Of a stretch of DNA of 64,000 bases, positions 25,054 through 33,982 are shown in pieces (the first letter of the stretch is position 1; every line of letters begins with the position of its first letter). The stretch comes from CAYUIS01 sp964444825 (GTDB lineage: Bacteria > Chloroflexota > Anaerolineae > B4-G1): contig CAYUIS010000001.1 of NCBI GenBank assembly GCA_964444825.1, positions 11,219-75,218 of the forward strand, written 5' to 3'. The notes under the pieces were generated by a model that did no database searches, was not told the origin of the DNA, and worked only from the letters and a program-made list of their open reading frames with translations. Both the position numbers and the translations under genes were made by a program.

Positions 25054-26235
25054 ATGACAAAAGACGCAGTGATCGTTTCCGCCGCACGCACCGCTGTGGG
25101 TCGCGCCCGGCGGGGGATGTTGGTGGACGTGCGGCCCGACGAGATGGCCGCCGTGGTGATCAAAGAGGCGCTCGATCGCGCTGAACCGGTACAGGCCAAA
25201 GACGTCGAGGACGTGATTATGGGTTGTGCCTTCCCGGAGGGAGAGCAGGGGATGAACGTGGCCCGGATCGCGCTGTTACGCGCAGGACTCCCATACGCCG
25301 TGCCAGGACAGACCGTCAATCGCTTCTGCGCCTCCGGCCTACAGACCATTGCCCTGGCCGCCGAGCGGATCATGACGGGCTTTGGCGACTGTATCATCGC
25401 CGGCGGCACCGAGTCTATGAGCATGGTGCCTATGGTCGGCAACAAGTTTGCGCCCAATCCCTGGCTGGCCGAAAACTATCCCGAGATCTATGTCAGCATG
25501 GGACAGACGGCCGAGAACGTAGCGGACAAGTACGGCGTCAGCCGCGAGGATCAGGACGCTTTCGGCTATCGCAGCCATATGCGGGCCATAGCGGCCCAGG
25601 ACGCGGGCAGGTTCGAGGATCAGATCGTGCCGTTGGAGATCGAGCAGGTGGTCGTGGGCAACGGCAGTGCCGTAACTCGCGCCGTCGTCTTTGAGGTCGA
25701 CGAGGGGCCCCGGCGAGATACGACGCTGGAGGCGATGGCCAAGCTCCGGCCTGCCTTCACCAGGAAGGGCACTGTAACCGCTGGCAACTCGTCTCAGATG
25801 TCTGATGGGGCGGCCGCGGTGATGGTCATGGAACGGGAGAAAGCGGAGGCGCTGGGGCTCAAACCCCTGGTTCGTTTCGTTGGCTTTGCCGTGGGCGGCG
25901 TCGCGCCGGAGCTTATGGGCATTGGGCCGACCGTCGCCGTGCCCAAGGTCTTGGAACTCACCGGCCTGTCGCTGGACGACATTGGCCTCATTGAGCTGAA
26001 CGAGGCGTTTGCCTCGCAGGCGCTGACCGTCATCCGGGAGCTGGGTTTTGATGAGGAGATCACCAATGTCAACGGTGGGGCCATCGCCCTGGGCCATCCC
26101 CTGGGCTGCACCGGGGCCAAGCTCACCGTGCAGATGATTCACGAGATGAAGCAGCGCGACGTCCAGTTTGGCCTGGTCACGATGTGTATCGGCGGCGGTA
26201 TGGGCGCGGCGGGCATCTTTGAGAACCTGTCCTGA
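25054..26235 (+). CDS. Thiolase (acetyl-CoA C-acyltransferase)
   Basis: A 393-residue thiolase that cleaves 3-ketoacyl-CoA to acetyl-CoA plus a shortened acyl-CoA, or works in the condensing direction. The nucleophile is in NRFCASGLQTIALA (Cys near residue 88). NGGAIALGHPLGCTGAK carries the active-site His, and TMCIGGGMGAA the second Cys. TAGNSSQMSDGAAAV and LNEAFASQALTV are also typical. The frame is open upstream through the AATT repeat, so I took the ATG at 25054, which has TAGGAG upstream and begins with the expected DAVIVSAARTAVGR. It completes a ligase / hydratase-dehydrogenase / thiolase set. Confidence 0.95.
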   Translation: MTKDAVIVSAARTAVGRARRGMLVDVRPDEMAAVVIKEALDRAEPVQAKDVEDVIMGCAFPEGEQGMNVARIALLRAGLPYAVPGQTVNRFCASGLQTIALAAERIMTGFGDCIIAGGTESMSMVPMVGNKFAPNPWLAENYPEIYVSMGQTAENVADKYGVSREDQDAFGYRSHMRAIAAQDAGRFEDQIVPLEIEQVVVGNGSAVTRAVVFEVDEGPRRDTTLEAMAKLRPAFTRKGTVTAGNSSQMSDGAAAVMVMEREKAEALGLKPLVRFVGFAVGGVAPELMGIGPTVAVPKVLELTGLSLDDIGLIELNEAFASQALTVIRELGFDEEITNVNGGAIALGHPLGCTGAKLTVQMIHEMKQRDVQFGLVTMCIGGGMGAAGIFENLS

Positions 26236-26341
26236 GCGAAGAGCGGATCGAGGAATGTGCGGGCAGGATGCCCGCGGTCCGACGGGGGTGGTGCGTGAAC
26301 CCCCTACCACAGGGTTAGCGTGACTCACTCATGGAGCGCCC

Positions 26342-27388
26342 ATGACCCTCCTCGAAGACTATCTGAAGCCAGTCCCTACGCCGCCCGGCGTGACTAGTCG
26401 GGAGATCGTGCGGCGAGCGATCGAGTTTGACGGCCCACCTCGTATTCCGTATAGTTTTATCATGCCCTTCGAGAGCGATTTCCTCGAGCTCTCCGTTGTA
26501 AAGAGCCTGGCATCGGAGGTCCCCGGAGAGGTTCCGAGACCTGGCCTGGGGGAGGTCTACACCGACCAATGGGGCGTGGGGTGGCGGGTCACGGGGCGAG
26601 GGTGGGATCACGCCTTCGACCATCCTCTGAAGAACCTGCGAAACCTTAACAGCTACGAGTTCCCCGACGTGGCCGGTCCGAACCAGTTTGTCTGGGCGGA
26701 GCCATATATCCGGCGGGCGCAGGAGGTCGGGAAATACGTCGTCGGTTTCGACCCCATCGAGATGTACGAACGTATGCGCGCCCTGATGGGCTTTGAGGAG
26801 CTGATGGTCGCATCCTATACACAGCCGGAAGGGCTCTGTGGGCTGCTCGATCGGCTGACCGATCTGACGGTGTCCGTCATCGAGCAGTGGGCGTCTATTG
26901 GTGGGGTAGATGGTTATATGACGTGGGAGGACTGGGGCTTGCAGACCTCGCTCCAGATGAACGTAAAGACCTTTCAAGAGTTCTACAAACCCCGGTATGC
27001 GCGTATCGTCGAGACCGCTCACAGGCACGGCATGCACTACTTTTGGCACAACTGCGGGTACATCCTGGATATGATGCCCGATATGATCGAGATTGGGGTG
27101 GATGTGGTACAGCTCGACCAGCCGCGCCTGATGGGCCATCACAAGCTCACAGAGCTGTTCGGAGGTCGGATCTGCTTTTGGAACACGGTCGACATCCAAT
27201 GGTCCACCCGCGACGGCGTGACGGATGATGACGTTCGGGCCGAGGTGGCCGATATGGTAGCGGGTTTTGATCGCTTCAACGGCGGCTTGGTTGCCCGGCA
27301 GTATCCGCAGCCCTGGGACATCGATCTCTCGTACGAACACAACATGGCCATCTACGAGGCATTCATGGAGAACGGGTGCAGGCTATAG
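26342..27388 (+). CDS. Uroporphyrinogen decarboxylase-like protein (URO-D fold), A
   Basis: 348 residues with the TIM-barrel fold of UroD/MtaA-type proteins: SREIVRRAIEFDGPPRIPYSF at the N-terminus, ETAHRHGMHYFWHNCGYILDMMPDMIEIGVDVVQLDQP in the middle, and FWNTVDIQ near the end. The HNCG motif is the kind of His/Cys site that binds zinc in corrinoid methyltransferases (MtaA, MtbA). The invariant N-terminal Arg residues of true haem-pathway UroD are not evident. No corrinoid protein is encoded nearby. A methyl-group transfer or decarboxylation of an unknown substrate is possible. It precedes a GH51 gene by 41 bases, with a paralogue on the other side. Confidence 0.8.
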   Translation: MTLLEDYLKPVPTPPGVTSREIVRRAIEFDGPPRIPYSFIMPFESDFLELSVVKSLASEVPGEVPRPGLGEVYTDQWGVGWRVTGRGWDHAFDHPLKNLRNLNSYEFPDVAGPNQFVWAEPYIRRAQEVGKYVVGFDPIEMYERMRALMGFEELMVASYTQPEGLCGLLDRLTDLTVSVIEQWASIGGVDGYMTWEDWGLQTSLQMNVKTFQEFYKPRYARIVETAHRHGMHYFWHNCGYILDMMPDMIEIGVDVVQLDQPRLMGHHKLTELFGGRICFWNTVDIQWSTRDGVTDDDVRAEVADMVAGFDRFNGGLVARQYPQPWDIDLSYEHNMAIYEAFMENGCRL

Positions 27389-27429
27389 CGTTGGCAGATG
27401 GTCGGTAAATCACAAAGGAGCAGAACAGA

Positions 27430-28935
27430 ATGGAGACGACGACGATTACACTACACACGAAATTCCACAGGGGCGAGGTAGACCCCCGGATATTCGGCGG
27501 CTTCCTGGAGCACATGGGACGAGCTGTGTACGAAGGGGTCTATGACCCCGATTGTGCCCACGCCGACGAGGACGGCTTCCGCACCGACGTGATGGCAGCA
27601 CTGCGGCGATTGCGTATGCCGGTGATGCGCTATCCGGGAGGCAATTTCGCCTCGGGCTATCACTGGATGGACGGCGTCGGCCCGCGTGATCTGCGCCCCA
27701 CCAGGGAGGAGTTGGCCTGGAAGAGCATCGAGACCAACCAGTTCGGCACAGACGAGTTTATGGAGCTGTGTCACAAGATGGACTGGTCGCCGATGATGAC
27801 CGTCAACCTCGGGACCGGCACGTCAGAGGAGGCCCGCGACTGGGTGGCATACTGCAATAGCCCCACGGGCACCCCGTACGGCGATAAGCGCGCTGCCAAT
27901 GGCAATCCACAGCCATATGGGGCCAAGCTGTGGTGCCTCGGAAACGAGATGGATGGCGCATGGCAACAGGGCCACGTGCCTGCCGATCAATATGCAGCCC
28001 GTGCCCTGGAGACGGCCCGGATGATGAAAGGCGTGGACGAGTCCATAGAGTTGGTCGTCTGCGGCACGTGTAATCCGTTCCTGCCCACCTATATCGAGTG
28101 GGATCGTCAGGTATTGGAGGGCGTAGGCGATGCCGTTGACTACATCAGCCTGCACCGCTACGTGGGCAACTCGGACGACGACACGCCCGACTTTGTCGCC
28201 GTCACCAATGGGTTAGATCGCCAGATCGAGGAGATGGACGCCGCCTGTCGGTGTATCCAGGCCAAACGACGCAGCGACAAGCGCATTTACCTGAGCTTTG
28301 ACGAATGGAACGTCTGGTACAAGAATATGGAGATGGACGGTGAGGGGAAGACCGCCCCGCATCTCATTGAGGAGGTGTACAACCTAGAGGACGCTCTCGT
28401 CGTGGCGGGCTTTTTCAACAGCTTTATCCGGCACGCCGACGTGGTCAAGATCGCCAACATGGCTCAGATCGTCAACGTCATCGCCCCGATCCTGACCCGC
28501 GGCGACGATATGCTGATCCAGTCTATCTTTTATCCCTTCGAGATGCTCTCGCGCCGCCGGGAGGGCGTCTCCCTTTGGCCGGCGGTCGATGGCCCGGCGT
28601 ACGAGGGCAGGACGAACGGGCGGGTGCACGTTTTCGACAACAGCGCGATCCTCGATCGGCATCGTGGCAGGCTGCACGTCTTTGTCACCAACCGCAGCGT
28701 CGTCGAGACTGGGTGCGTGCGCGTAGATCTGGCCGACCGGGCCATCATCGGTCTGGAGAGCGGCGAGTTCCTGACCGGGCCCGGTGCCAAGGCGGCTAAT
28801 TCGTTCGAGCGGCCTGAGGTGGTGGTGTCACGCTCGTTTGCGGATGCGGGCGTGGACGTCACCATCGCCGATGGCGGAGCAACGCTGGAACTGCCGCCGC
28901 TGTCCGTGGCAGCGATGTCGTTTGCCCTGAGCTGA
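27430..28935 (+). CDS. GH51 alpha-L-arabinofuranosidase
   Basis: A 501-residue family GH51 enzyme that releases terminal alpha-L-arabinofuranose from arabino-oligosaccharides. No signal peptide is seen, so it is probably cytoplasmic. The N-terminus VDPRIFGGFLEHMGRAVYEGVYD and MRYPGGNFASGYHW are standard. The acid/base Glu is in LGNEMDG (residue 173) and the nucleophile in FDEWNVWY (residue 292). These positions match the well-studied Geobacillus enzyme (175 and 294). The C-terminal jelly-roll follows from about residue 400. The ATG has AAAGGAG upstream. It is sandwiched between two UroD-like genes. A GH127 beta-arabinofuranosidase lies 10 kb away, which suggests use of plant or glycoprotein arabinose. 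Confidence 0.95.
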   Translation: METTTITLHTKFHRGEVDPRIFGGFLEHMGRAVYEGVYDPDCAHADEDGFRTDVMAALRRLRMPVMRYPGGNFASGYHWMDGVGPRDLRPTREELAWKSIETNQFGTDEFMELCHKMDWSPMMTVNLGTGTSEEARDWVAYCNSPTGTPYGDKRAANGNPQPYGAKLWCLGNEMDGAWQQGHVPADQYAARALETARMMKGVDESIELVVCGTCNPFLPTYIEWDRQVLEGVGDAVDYISLHRYVGNSDDDTPDFVAVTNGLDRQIEEMDAACRCIQAKRRSDKRIYLSFDEWNVWYKNMEMDGEGKTAPHLIEEVYNLEDALVVAGFFNSFIRHADVVKIANMAQIVNVIAPILTRGDDMLIQSIFYPFEMLSRRREGVSLWPAVDGPAYEGRTNGRVHVFDNSAILDRHRGRLHVFVTNRSVVETGCVRVDLADRAIIGLESGEFLTGPGAKAANSFERPEVVVSRSFADAGVDVTIADGGATLELPPLSVAAMSFALS

Positions 28936-28949
28936 ACAAAGGGCCTACT

Positions 28950-30026
28950 ATGCTGTTTGACCATCTCGACCCCGATTTCGAGCGTTTGCGCAAGGTGCTG
29001 CTACGCCAGGGCGAGCCTGATCGTGTGCCCTTCGTCGAGTTGTTCGCCGACCGGGAGATTATGGAGGCGGTGGTCGGGGAACCTATCCCTATGCTAGAAG
29101 CGCTCGACCGCGAGATGCAAGAGGTTGTCCTGCGGCGCATCATTCGTTTCTGGTACGAGACCGGCTACGACTATGTCACGGTCGATTGCCCATTGGTCCT
29201 GGCCATCGATTTTCTGGTGTCCGGCGACACGGCCGGCCTGTCGCGCGGGTTCCGGACGTGGATAAACGAGTCCTCCGGCCTGATCAATAGCTGGCAGGAT
29301 TTCGAAAACTACCCCTGGCCCCGGCCCGAGGATATCGACCTTTCCCGGGTCGAGTTTGTGGGTCAGAACCTCCCCGATGGGATGCGCACCATCTTTCTCG
29401 GTCCCGGTGGGCAGTTGGAGAACATGATGTGGATCATGGGCTACGTGCCTCTGGCGCTGGCCCTGAAGGACGACCCGGCGCTGGTCGAGGCGGTGGCCCA
29501 GAAGGTGGGAGAGGTGCTGGTCACGATCTATTCTACGGTGGCCGACATACCGGGCGTGGGGGCGCTCTGGCTGGGCGACGATATGGGGTACAAGACGGCC
29601 ACCATGATCTCGCCCGACGATCTCAGGTGCTACGTCTTCCCCTGGCAGAAAAAGCTGGCCGAGATCGCTCACACCCGTGACTTGCCCTTCCTCCTCCATT
29701 CCTGCGGCAACCTGCGCCAGATTATGGACGACCTGATCGATGACGTGGGAATAGATGCCAAGCACTCGTTTGAGGACGTGATCCAGCCAGTGGCGGAGGC
29801 CAAGCGACTGTACGGCGATCGGATCGCCGTCCTCGGCGGGGTAGACGTGGATTTTCTCTGCCGTGCCAGTGAAGAGGAGGTGCGCGCGTACACGCGCCGC
29901 GTCATTGACGCCTGCGCCTCTGGGGGCGGCTGGGCACTGGGTACCGGGAACAGCGTGGCCAACTATATTCCGATGCAGAACTATGTGGCCATGTTGGATG
30001 CGGGGAGAGCGTACGGCAAGTATTAG
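28950..30026 (+). CDS. Uroporphyrinogen decarboxylase-like protein (URO-D fold), B
   Basis: 358 residues, same fold as the protein at 26342-27388 but clearly diverged. RLRKVLLRQGEPDRVPFVELFADREIM opens the protein, then LPFLLHSCGNLRQIMDDLIDDVGIDAKHSFE, IAVLGGVDVDFL and ALGTGNSVANYIP. The HSCG motif corresponds to HNCG in the paralogue and is the likely metal site. It starts 15 bases after the GH51 stop, so the three genes probably form one transcript. The pathway is unknown. This class is common in Anaerolineae sugar-degradation clusters, but I cannot name the substrate. Confidence 0.8.
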   Translation: MLFDHLDPDFERLRKVLLRQGEPDRVPFVELFADREIMEAVVGEPIPMLEALDREMQEVVLRRIIRFWYETGYDYVTVDCPLVLAIDFLVSGDTAGLSRGFRTWINESSGLINSWQDFENYPWPRPEDIDLSRVEFVGQNLPDGMRTIFLGPGGQLENMMWIMGYVPLALALKDDPALVEAVAQKVGEVLVTIYSTVADIPGVGALWLGDDMGYKTATMISPDDLRCYVFPWQKKLAEIAHTRDLPFLLHSCGNLRQIMDDLIDDVGIDAKHSFEDVIQPVAEAKRLYGDRIAVLGGVDVDFLCRASEEEVRAYTRRVIDACASGGGWALGTGNSVANYIPMQNYVAMLDAGRAYGKY

Positions 30027-30089
30027 GCGTCGTGGGTCGAACGTCAATTCGTTGCCGCCTCCAGATGATGATCGGGTGCGCGATCTGGC

Positions 30090-31547
30090 CTAGGGAGCCT
30101 CCTGCCGTGACTGGATGCCGGCCAGACGCTTGGCCAGTGCTTTTTTGGCTTCCAGGTCGCCCAGGCGGCGGATCATGATCACCTGCGCCTCGGGTGAGCC
30201 TGCACCGTGCATAGACTCGGTGCGGTAGCTCACGGCCGCTGTGCCGAGGGTGAGGTTCTCGATCAGGCGGAGAATGCGCATCCGGTCGGCGGTGGGAATC
30301 TCGGCCACCCCGCGCAGGTATTTTTCCACCAGGGGGCCAATCTCTGGATGGTTCAGGTCCCTCTCCGAGGGCATGGTGACCATCAGCCCACCGGCCAGGT
30401 CCTCGGCCAGTCGCGCGATCTCGTAGGGGAAGCGGGTCACGTTCTGTTTGCACACGTTGGCCAGGAGGAGGTCTACCAGATAGGTGCCTGAAGGGGTAGC
30501 CTTTCCGGCGACGGAGCAGCCCATACCGCAGGCGTAGATCGTCTCATTCAGGTGCATCATCTCGCCTAGTTTCCGCTTGACGTGCGAGGCGTGGGCCACG
30601 CCAGCATATTCGGCGGCAGTGGCCGCGGCCCCGATCAACACGTCGCCCACGCCGACCTTGCAGCCTCCGTAGCTCTGCCGGTGGTAGCCAGCAAAACGCT
30701 CTACCAGAACGCGGGAGAACTGCCATTCCCCATCCATAAAGACCTGCTCGTCGGGCACAAAGACATCGTCAAAGACAACCAGCGCTTCGTGCCCGCCGAA
30801 CGTGGCGTTGCCCACGTCCATTGAGCTGCCCTCCAGTTTCCGCGTATCGCTGGACTGGCGGCCCAGGATATGGACGATGCCCTCGGCATCGCTCGGAATG
30901 GCGAACGCCACAGCATAATCTGCGTCTTCAGCGCGCATGGACAGCGTCGGCATAACGATGATCTCGTGGGAGAAGACAGCACCGGTCTGGTGGGCCTTGG
31001 CCCCGCGCACCACGATACCATCGGAGCGGCGCTCCACCACGTGGACGAACATATCGGGATCGGTCTGCTGGCTGGGACGCAGGCTCCGGTCCCCTTTCAC
31101 GTCGGTCATCGCGCCGGTGCAGACCAGGTCGTGCCGCTGGACGTGGCGAACATAGTCCAGAAAACGACGGTGATACCCAGTGCCGAGTGCTTGATCCATC
31201 TCGAAAGTCGTGCTCTCTAGCGCGTTGAGCGCGTCCCATCCGACACAGCGCTGGAAGCAGGCACCCGTTTCCTGGCCCAAGAGACGTAGTGCCTTGACCT
31301 TGTTCAACAGGTCCTGGGTGCTGCGGTGCAGGCTGGTGAAGCAGTTGACCTGATGGCAGTCCAGGCCCTGGCGTACGAACAGTTCGGTATAGCGTGAGTC
31401 GTGGGCCAGCTCGTAGGTTTTGGCCAGCGCGTTGAGCGATGGGCGGAGGATGGGGTGTTCGAGAACACTCTCGATCTTGTCGCCGAGGAGATACACCTGG
31501 TGATCGAGTCCGCGCAGGCTGTGGACAAAATCTTGGGCTGTCTTCAT
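30090..31547 (-). CDS. abfD: 4-hydroxybutyryl-CoA dehydratase / vinylacetyl-CoA isomerase-like
   Basis: A 485-residue member of the HpaB/AbfD flavoprotein family. 4-hydroxybutyryl-CoA dehydratase binds a [4Fe-4S] cluster through C99, C103, H292 and C299. This protein has CFQRC at residues 97-101 and HRQSYGGC at residues 289-296, so all four ligands and both spacings are conserved. The 4-hydroxyphenylacetate hydroxylases of the same family lack them. FAD contacts fit GAMTDVKGDRSL and HQTGAVFSHEIIV. The reaction is 4-hydroxybutyryl-CoA to crotonyl-CoA. The neighbouring hydratase/dehydrogenase and thiolase could finish the route to acetyl-CoA. I took the ATG at 31547 (MKTAQDF); 20 more codons are open upstream without homology. 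Confidence 0.87.
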   Translation of the reverse strand: MKTAQDFVHSLRGLDHQVYLLGDKIESVLEHPILRPSLNALAKTYELAHDSRYTELFVRQGLDCHQVNCFTSLHRSTQDLLNKVKALRLLGQETGACFQRCVGWDALNALESTTFEMDQALGTGYHRRFLDYVRHVQRHDLVCTGAMTDVKGDRSLRPSQQTDPDMFVHVVERRSDGIVVRGAKAHQTGAVFSHEIIVMPTLSMRAEDADYAVAFAIPSDAEGIVHILGRQSSDTRKLEGSSMDVGNATFGGHEALVVFDDVFVPDEQVFMDGEWQFSRVLVERFAGYHRQSYGGCKVGVGDVLIGAAATAAEYAGVAHASHVKRKLGEMMHLNETIYACGMGCSVAGKATPSGTYLVDLLLANVCKQNVTRFPYEIARLAEDLAGGLMVTMPSERDLNHPEIGPLVEKYLRGVAEIPTADRMRILRLIENLTLGTAAVSYRTESMHGAGSPEAQVIMIRRLGDLEAKKALAKRLAGIQSRQEAP

Positions 31548-31669
31548 ATTCAGCGCTCCCTGTCTGGCATGTTGTGAGTGACTGAAATTGCTTCCGCTTG
31601 TGTTCACGTCGAGTCAAGTGGCCAGGTCATCATAGGCAGTCGGGCTAGAGTTGAGCCGACAAAAGTTGC

Positions 31670-33982
31670 CTAACCCGCGTCGTTTGTTCTAGTGGGGCTA
31701 GGTGTCTGCCGGTTATTCGGCTTGGGCGGACGGGGCTGCACGGGCAGCACGACGTGGAACTCGCAGCCGGGACACTTTTCCTCGCTACAGCCTTCGCTTT
31801 CTGCCCAGATGCGGCCACCGTGGGCCAATACGATTCCACGGGCGACGGTCAGTCCCAGTCCAGGCCCGGCCCCCTTGAATTTGGTCTTGCCTGTGCTGTG
31901 CAACAACACATCGCCCACGCGATAGAACTTTTCAAAGATGCGCTCCAGGTCCTCGGGATCGATGCCAATGCCAGTATCGGCTACAATGATCTCGACTGCC
32001 TGATCCTGGGGTAGCGTCCACTCCAGCATACGGCCTATGATTCGGATTTCCCCACCATCTGGTGTATACTTGATGGCGTTCTGAATGAGGTGAGAGAAGA
32101 CCTGCTTCAGTCGCTTGCTGTCGGCGGTGATCGGCGGCAGGTCTTCTATTCCCTCTATCTTGATGGTCAGGTCCCGCTCCTCCAGTGGCATCGCCCAATT
32201 CCGCACGGCGCCATCGATGATCGTGGACACCGGTTCCCGCAACAGGTGCAGGTGCATCGTCTCGGTATCCAACTGCGCGACATCGAACATCGTGTTCACG
32301 ATTTCTTCCAGGCGTTCGGCGGCCTTTTTGAGGCCCTGGGTCATCGTCCAGCCCTCTCGGGGGGTCAGTGTGTCTTCCTGGATCATATCGTTCAGTAGAT
32401 CCGAGTAGCCACGGACCTGCGTCAGTGGTGTCCGCAGCTCGTGGGATGCAATGTCAATAAAGTCGGACTTGGCCCGGCTCATCTCGGCCAACTCCCGATT
32501 GGCCATCGCCAGGTTCTCATTCAGGCGCTCAATCTCGACGTGTTGAGCTTTCAGGTCATCAAAGAGCCGGGCGTTCTGCAATGCCACCGCCGTCTGGTCG
32601 GCCAACGTGCTGAGCAACATTAGGTCTTCGTGATGATAGCGATCGCCGGAACGTTTGGGGCCCAAAGCTAGCAGGCCGATCCACTCATCCTTGGCATAGA
32701 TAGGCAAATAGACGTCTACATCCAAGTTGTTGAACCAGTCTCGCTCCTCTTGCGCCATCCCTTGGAAGCGGGGATGCAGGTCCATGTCGTATTGAGACAG
32801 GGGAGCGTGTTCTCGACGTAGATAGTCGGCCACGGGGCTATCGAATGGCAGGGGGAACAGAACCGGCCCTTGCTTGTCTCCCTCGCCCATCCTTCTCAGC
32901 TCGAATTGGCCGTTCTCTTCCTGTGCCTCTTTTTCTTCACGGCGGACGACGAACAGGGCGCTGTGCCGAACCCTTACTGTCTCCCCGATGATGTTTGTCA
33001 CGGTTGCCGCTAGATGCTCTAATTCCAGGATATGGCTGATGCTCGCGCTATACTCGCGCAGGGTGTTGCTCGGATCACGGGCGGCCCCGGCGATCAATCG
33101 ATTCATCACTCGTTCGATCAGGCGTACAAGGGGGTCAAACAGGATCGCCGTGACCAGAGCTAGGGCTATCCCGAGCACCAACGGGTTGTAGCCCGGAATC
33201 GTTTGGAACAGATAATGAGCCACCAGGAAAAACCCGGTGTAGAGAGCGACCATCAGGAGCGTGCTCACCAGGTAGGCCACGATCCTTCTAACGGCATAGC
33301 GTATATCGAACAGGCGGTGGATCAACACGGCGTAGGCGGCACCCGTTGTGCCAACCAGGTAGAGCCCCCTGCTCAATGGTTCAAGTCTGGCGTCGGGAAA
33401 GACAAAGAGCAACACAGCGCCGGCGATGGTGAGGATCGATGCCAGGAGCCAGTAAACGATCCGGTTCCTGTGCATTGGTTGGTGCATGCGAAAGTAAGTG
33501 ATCACCGTCAGGACTAGCGCCCCTCCCATAAAGAGTCCCCATCCCAGGAGGAGCAGGCTGAAGGCAGGGTCCTGACCGGGAAAGAGCCTTCTCTCGCTGG
33601 CAAGCAACGGTTCAGGTAAAGGAACTAGGCCGTTTTCGACACCAATCAGGCCGGCTATCCAGACCACACCTAATCCCCACCAGCCCCAGCCTGCTCCCTT
33701 GAGGAGCAAAAAGAACCGGCTGAGGTGGAGGAAAAGCAAGGCAAGAACGAGTGCCCCGTAGAGCAAGACCTGCCTTGAGACGGCTGGGGTGAGAAAGGGG
33801 GGCCATTCCAGGGATGAAAGCCCCCGCACCAACTCCAGCAGACATAGGACGACGCTGTAGGCAACCAGCAGTTGCACGGTTCGTTCCCGGAAACCGCGCC
33901 TCTTTAACACTACGCCGATCACCAGGAGGCACAGTACGACTCCTGCAATAGATAGGAGAGTTGCTAGATCGATGCTGATCAT
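31670..33982 (-). CDS. Membrane sensor histidine kinase with GAF domain
   Basis: A 770-residue kinase. Residues 1-290 have about eight to nine hydrophobic helices like the N-terminal sensor of LytS/7TM-type kinases. Residues of about 315-485 form a GAF-like domain (DVYLPIYAKDEWIGLLALGPKRSGDRYHHEDLMLLSTLADQTAVALQNARLF). After a coiled coil, the H-box is DIASHELRTPLTQVRGYSDLL. The N-box is HLIQNAIKYTPDGG, and the ATPase G-boxes are VADTGIGI and GAGPGLGLTVARGIVLAHGG. Three cysteines (CSEEKCPGC) are inserted just before the last strand. It overlaps the O-antigen ligase-like gene by four bases (ATGA). No response regulator is adjacent. Confidence 0.9.
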   Translation of the reverse strand: MISIDLATLLSIAGVVLCLLVIGVVLKRRGFRERTVQLLVAYSVVLCLLELVRGLSSLEWPPFLTPAVSRQVLLYGALVLALLFLHLSRFFLLLKGAGWGWWGLGVVWIAGLIGVENGLVPLPEPLLASERRLFPGQDPAFSLLLLGWGLFMGGALVLTVITYFRMHQPMHRNRIVYWLLASILTIAGAVLLFVFPDARLEPLSRGLYLVGTTGAAYAVLIHRLFDIRYAVRRIVAYLVSTLLMVALYTGFFLVAHYLFQTIPGYNPLVLGIALALVTAILFDPLVRLIERVMNRLIAGAARDPSNTLREYSASISHILELEHLAATVTNIIGETVRVRHSALFVVRREEKEAQEENGQFELRRMGEGDKQGPVLFPLPFDSPVADYLRREHAPLSQYDMDLHPRFQGMAQEERDWFNNLDVDVYLPIYAKDEWIGLLALGPKRSGDRYHHEDLMLLSTLADQTAVALQNARLFDDLKAQHVEIERLNENLAMANRELAEMSRAKSDFIDIASHELRTPLTQVRGYSDLLNDMIQEDTLTPREGWTMTQGLKKAAERLEEIVNTMFDVAQLDTETMHLHLLREPVSTIIDGAVRNWAMPLEERDLTIKIEGIEDLPPITADSKRLKQVFSHLIQNAIKYTPDGGEIRIIGRMLEWTLPQDQAVEIIVADTGIGIDPEDLERIFEKFYRVGDVLLHSTGKTKFKGAGPGLGLTVARGIVLAHGGRIWAESEGCSEEKCPGCEFHVVLPVQPRPPKPNNRQTPSPTRTNDAG

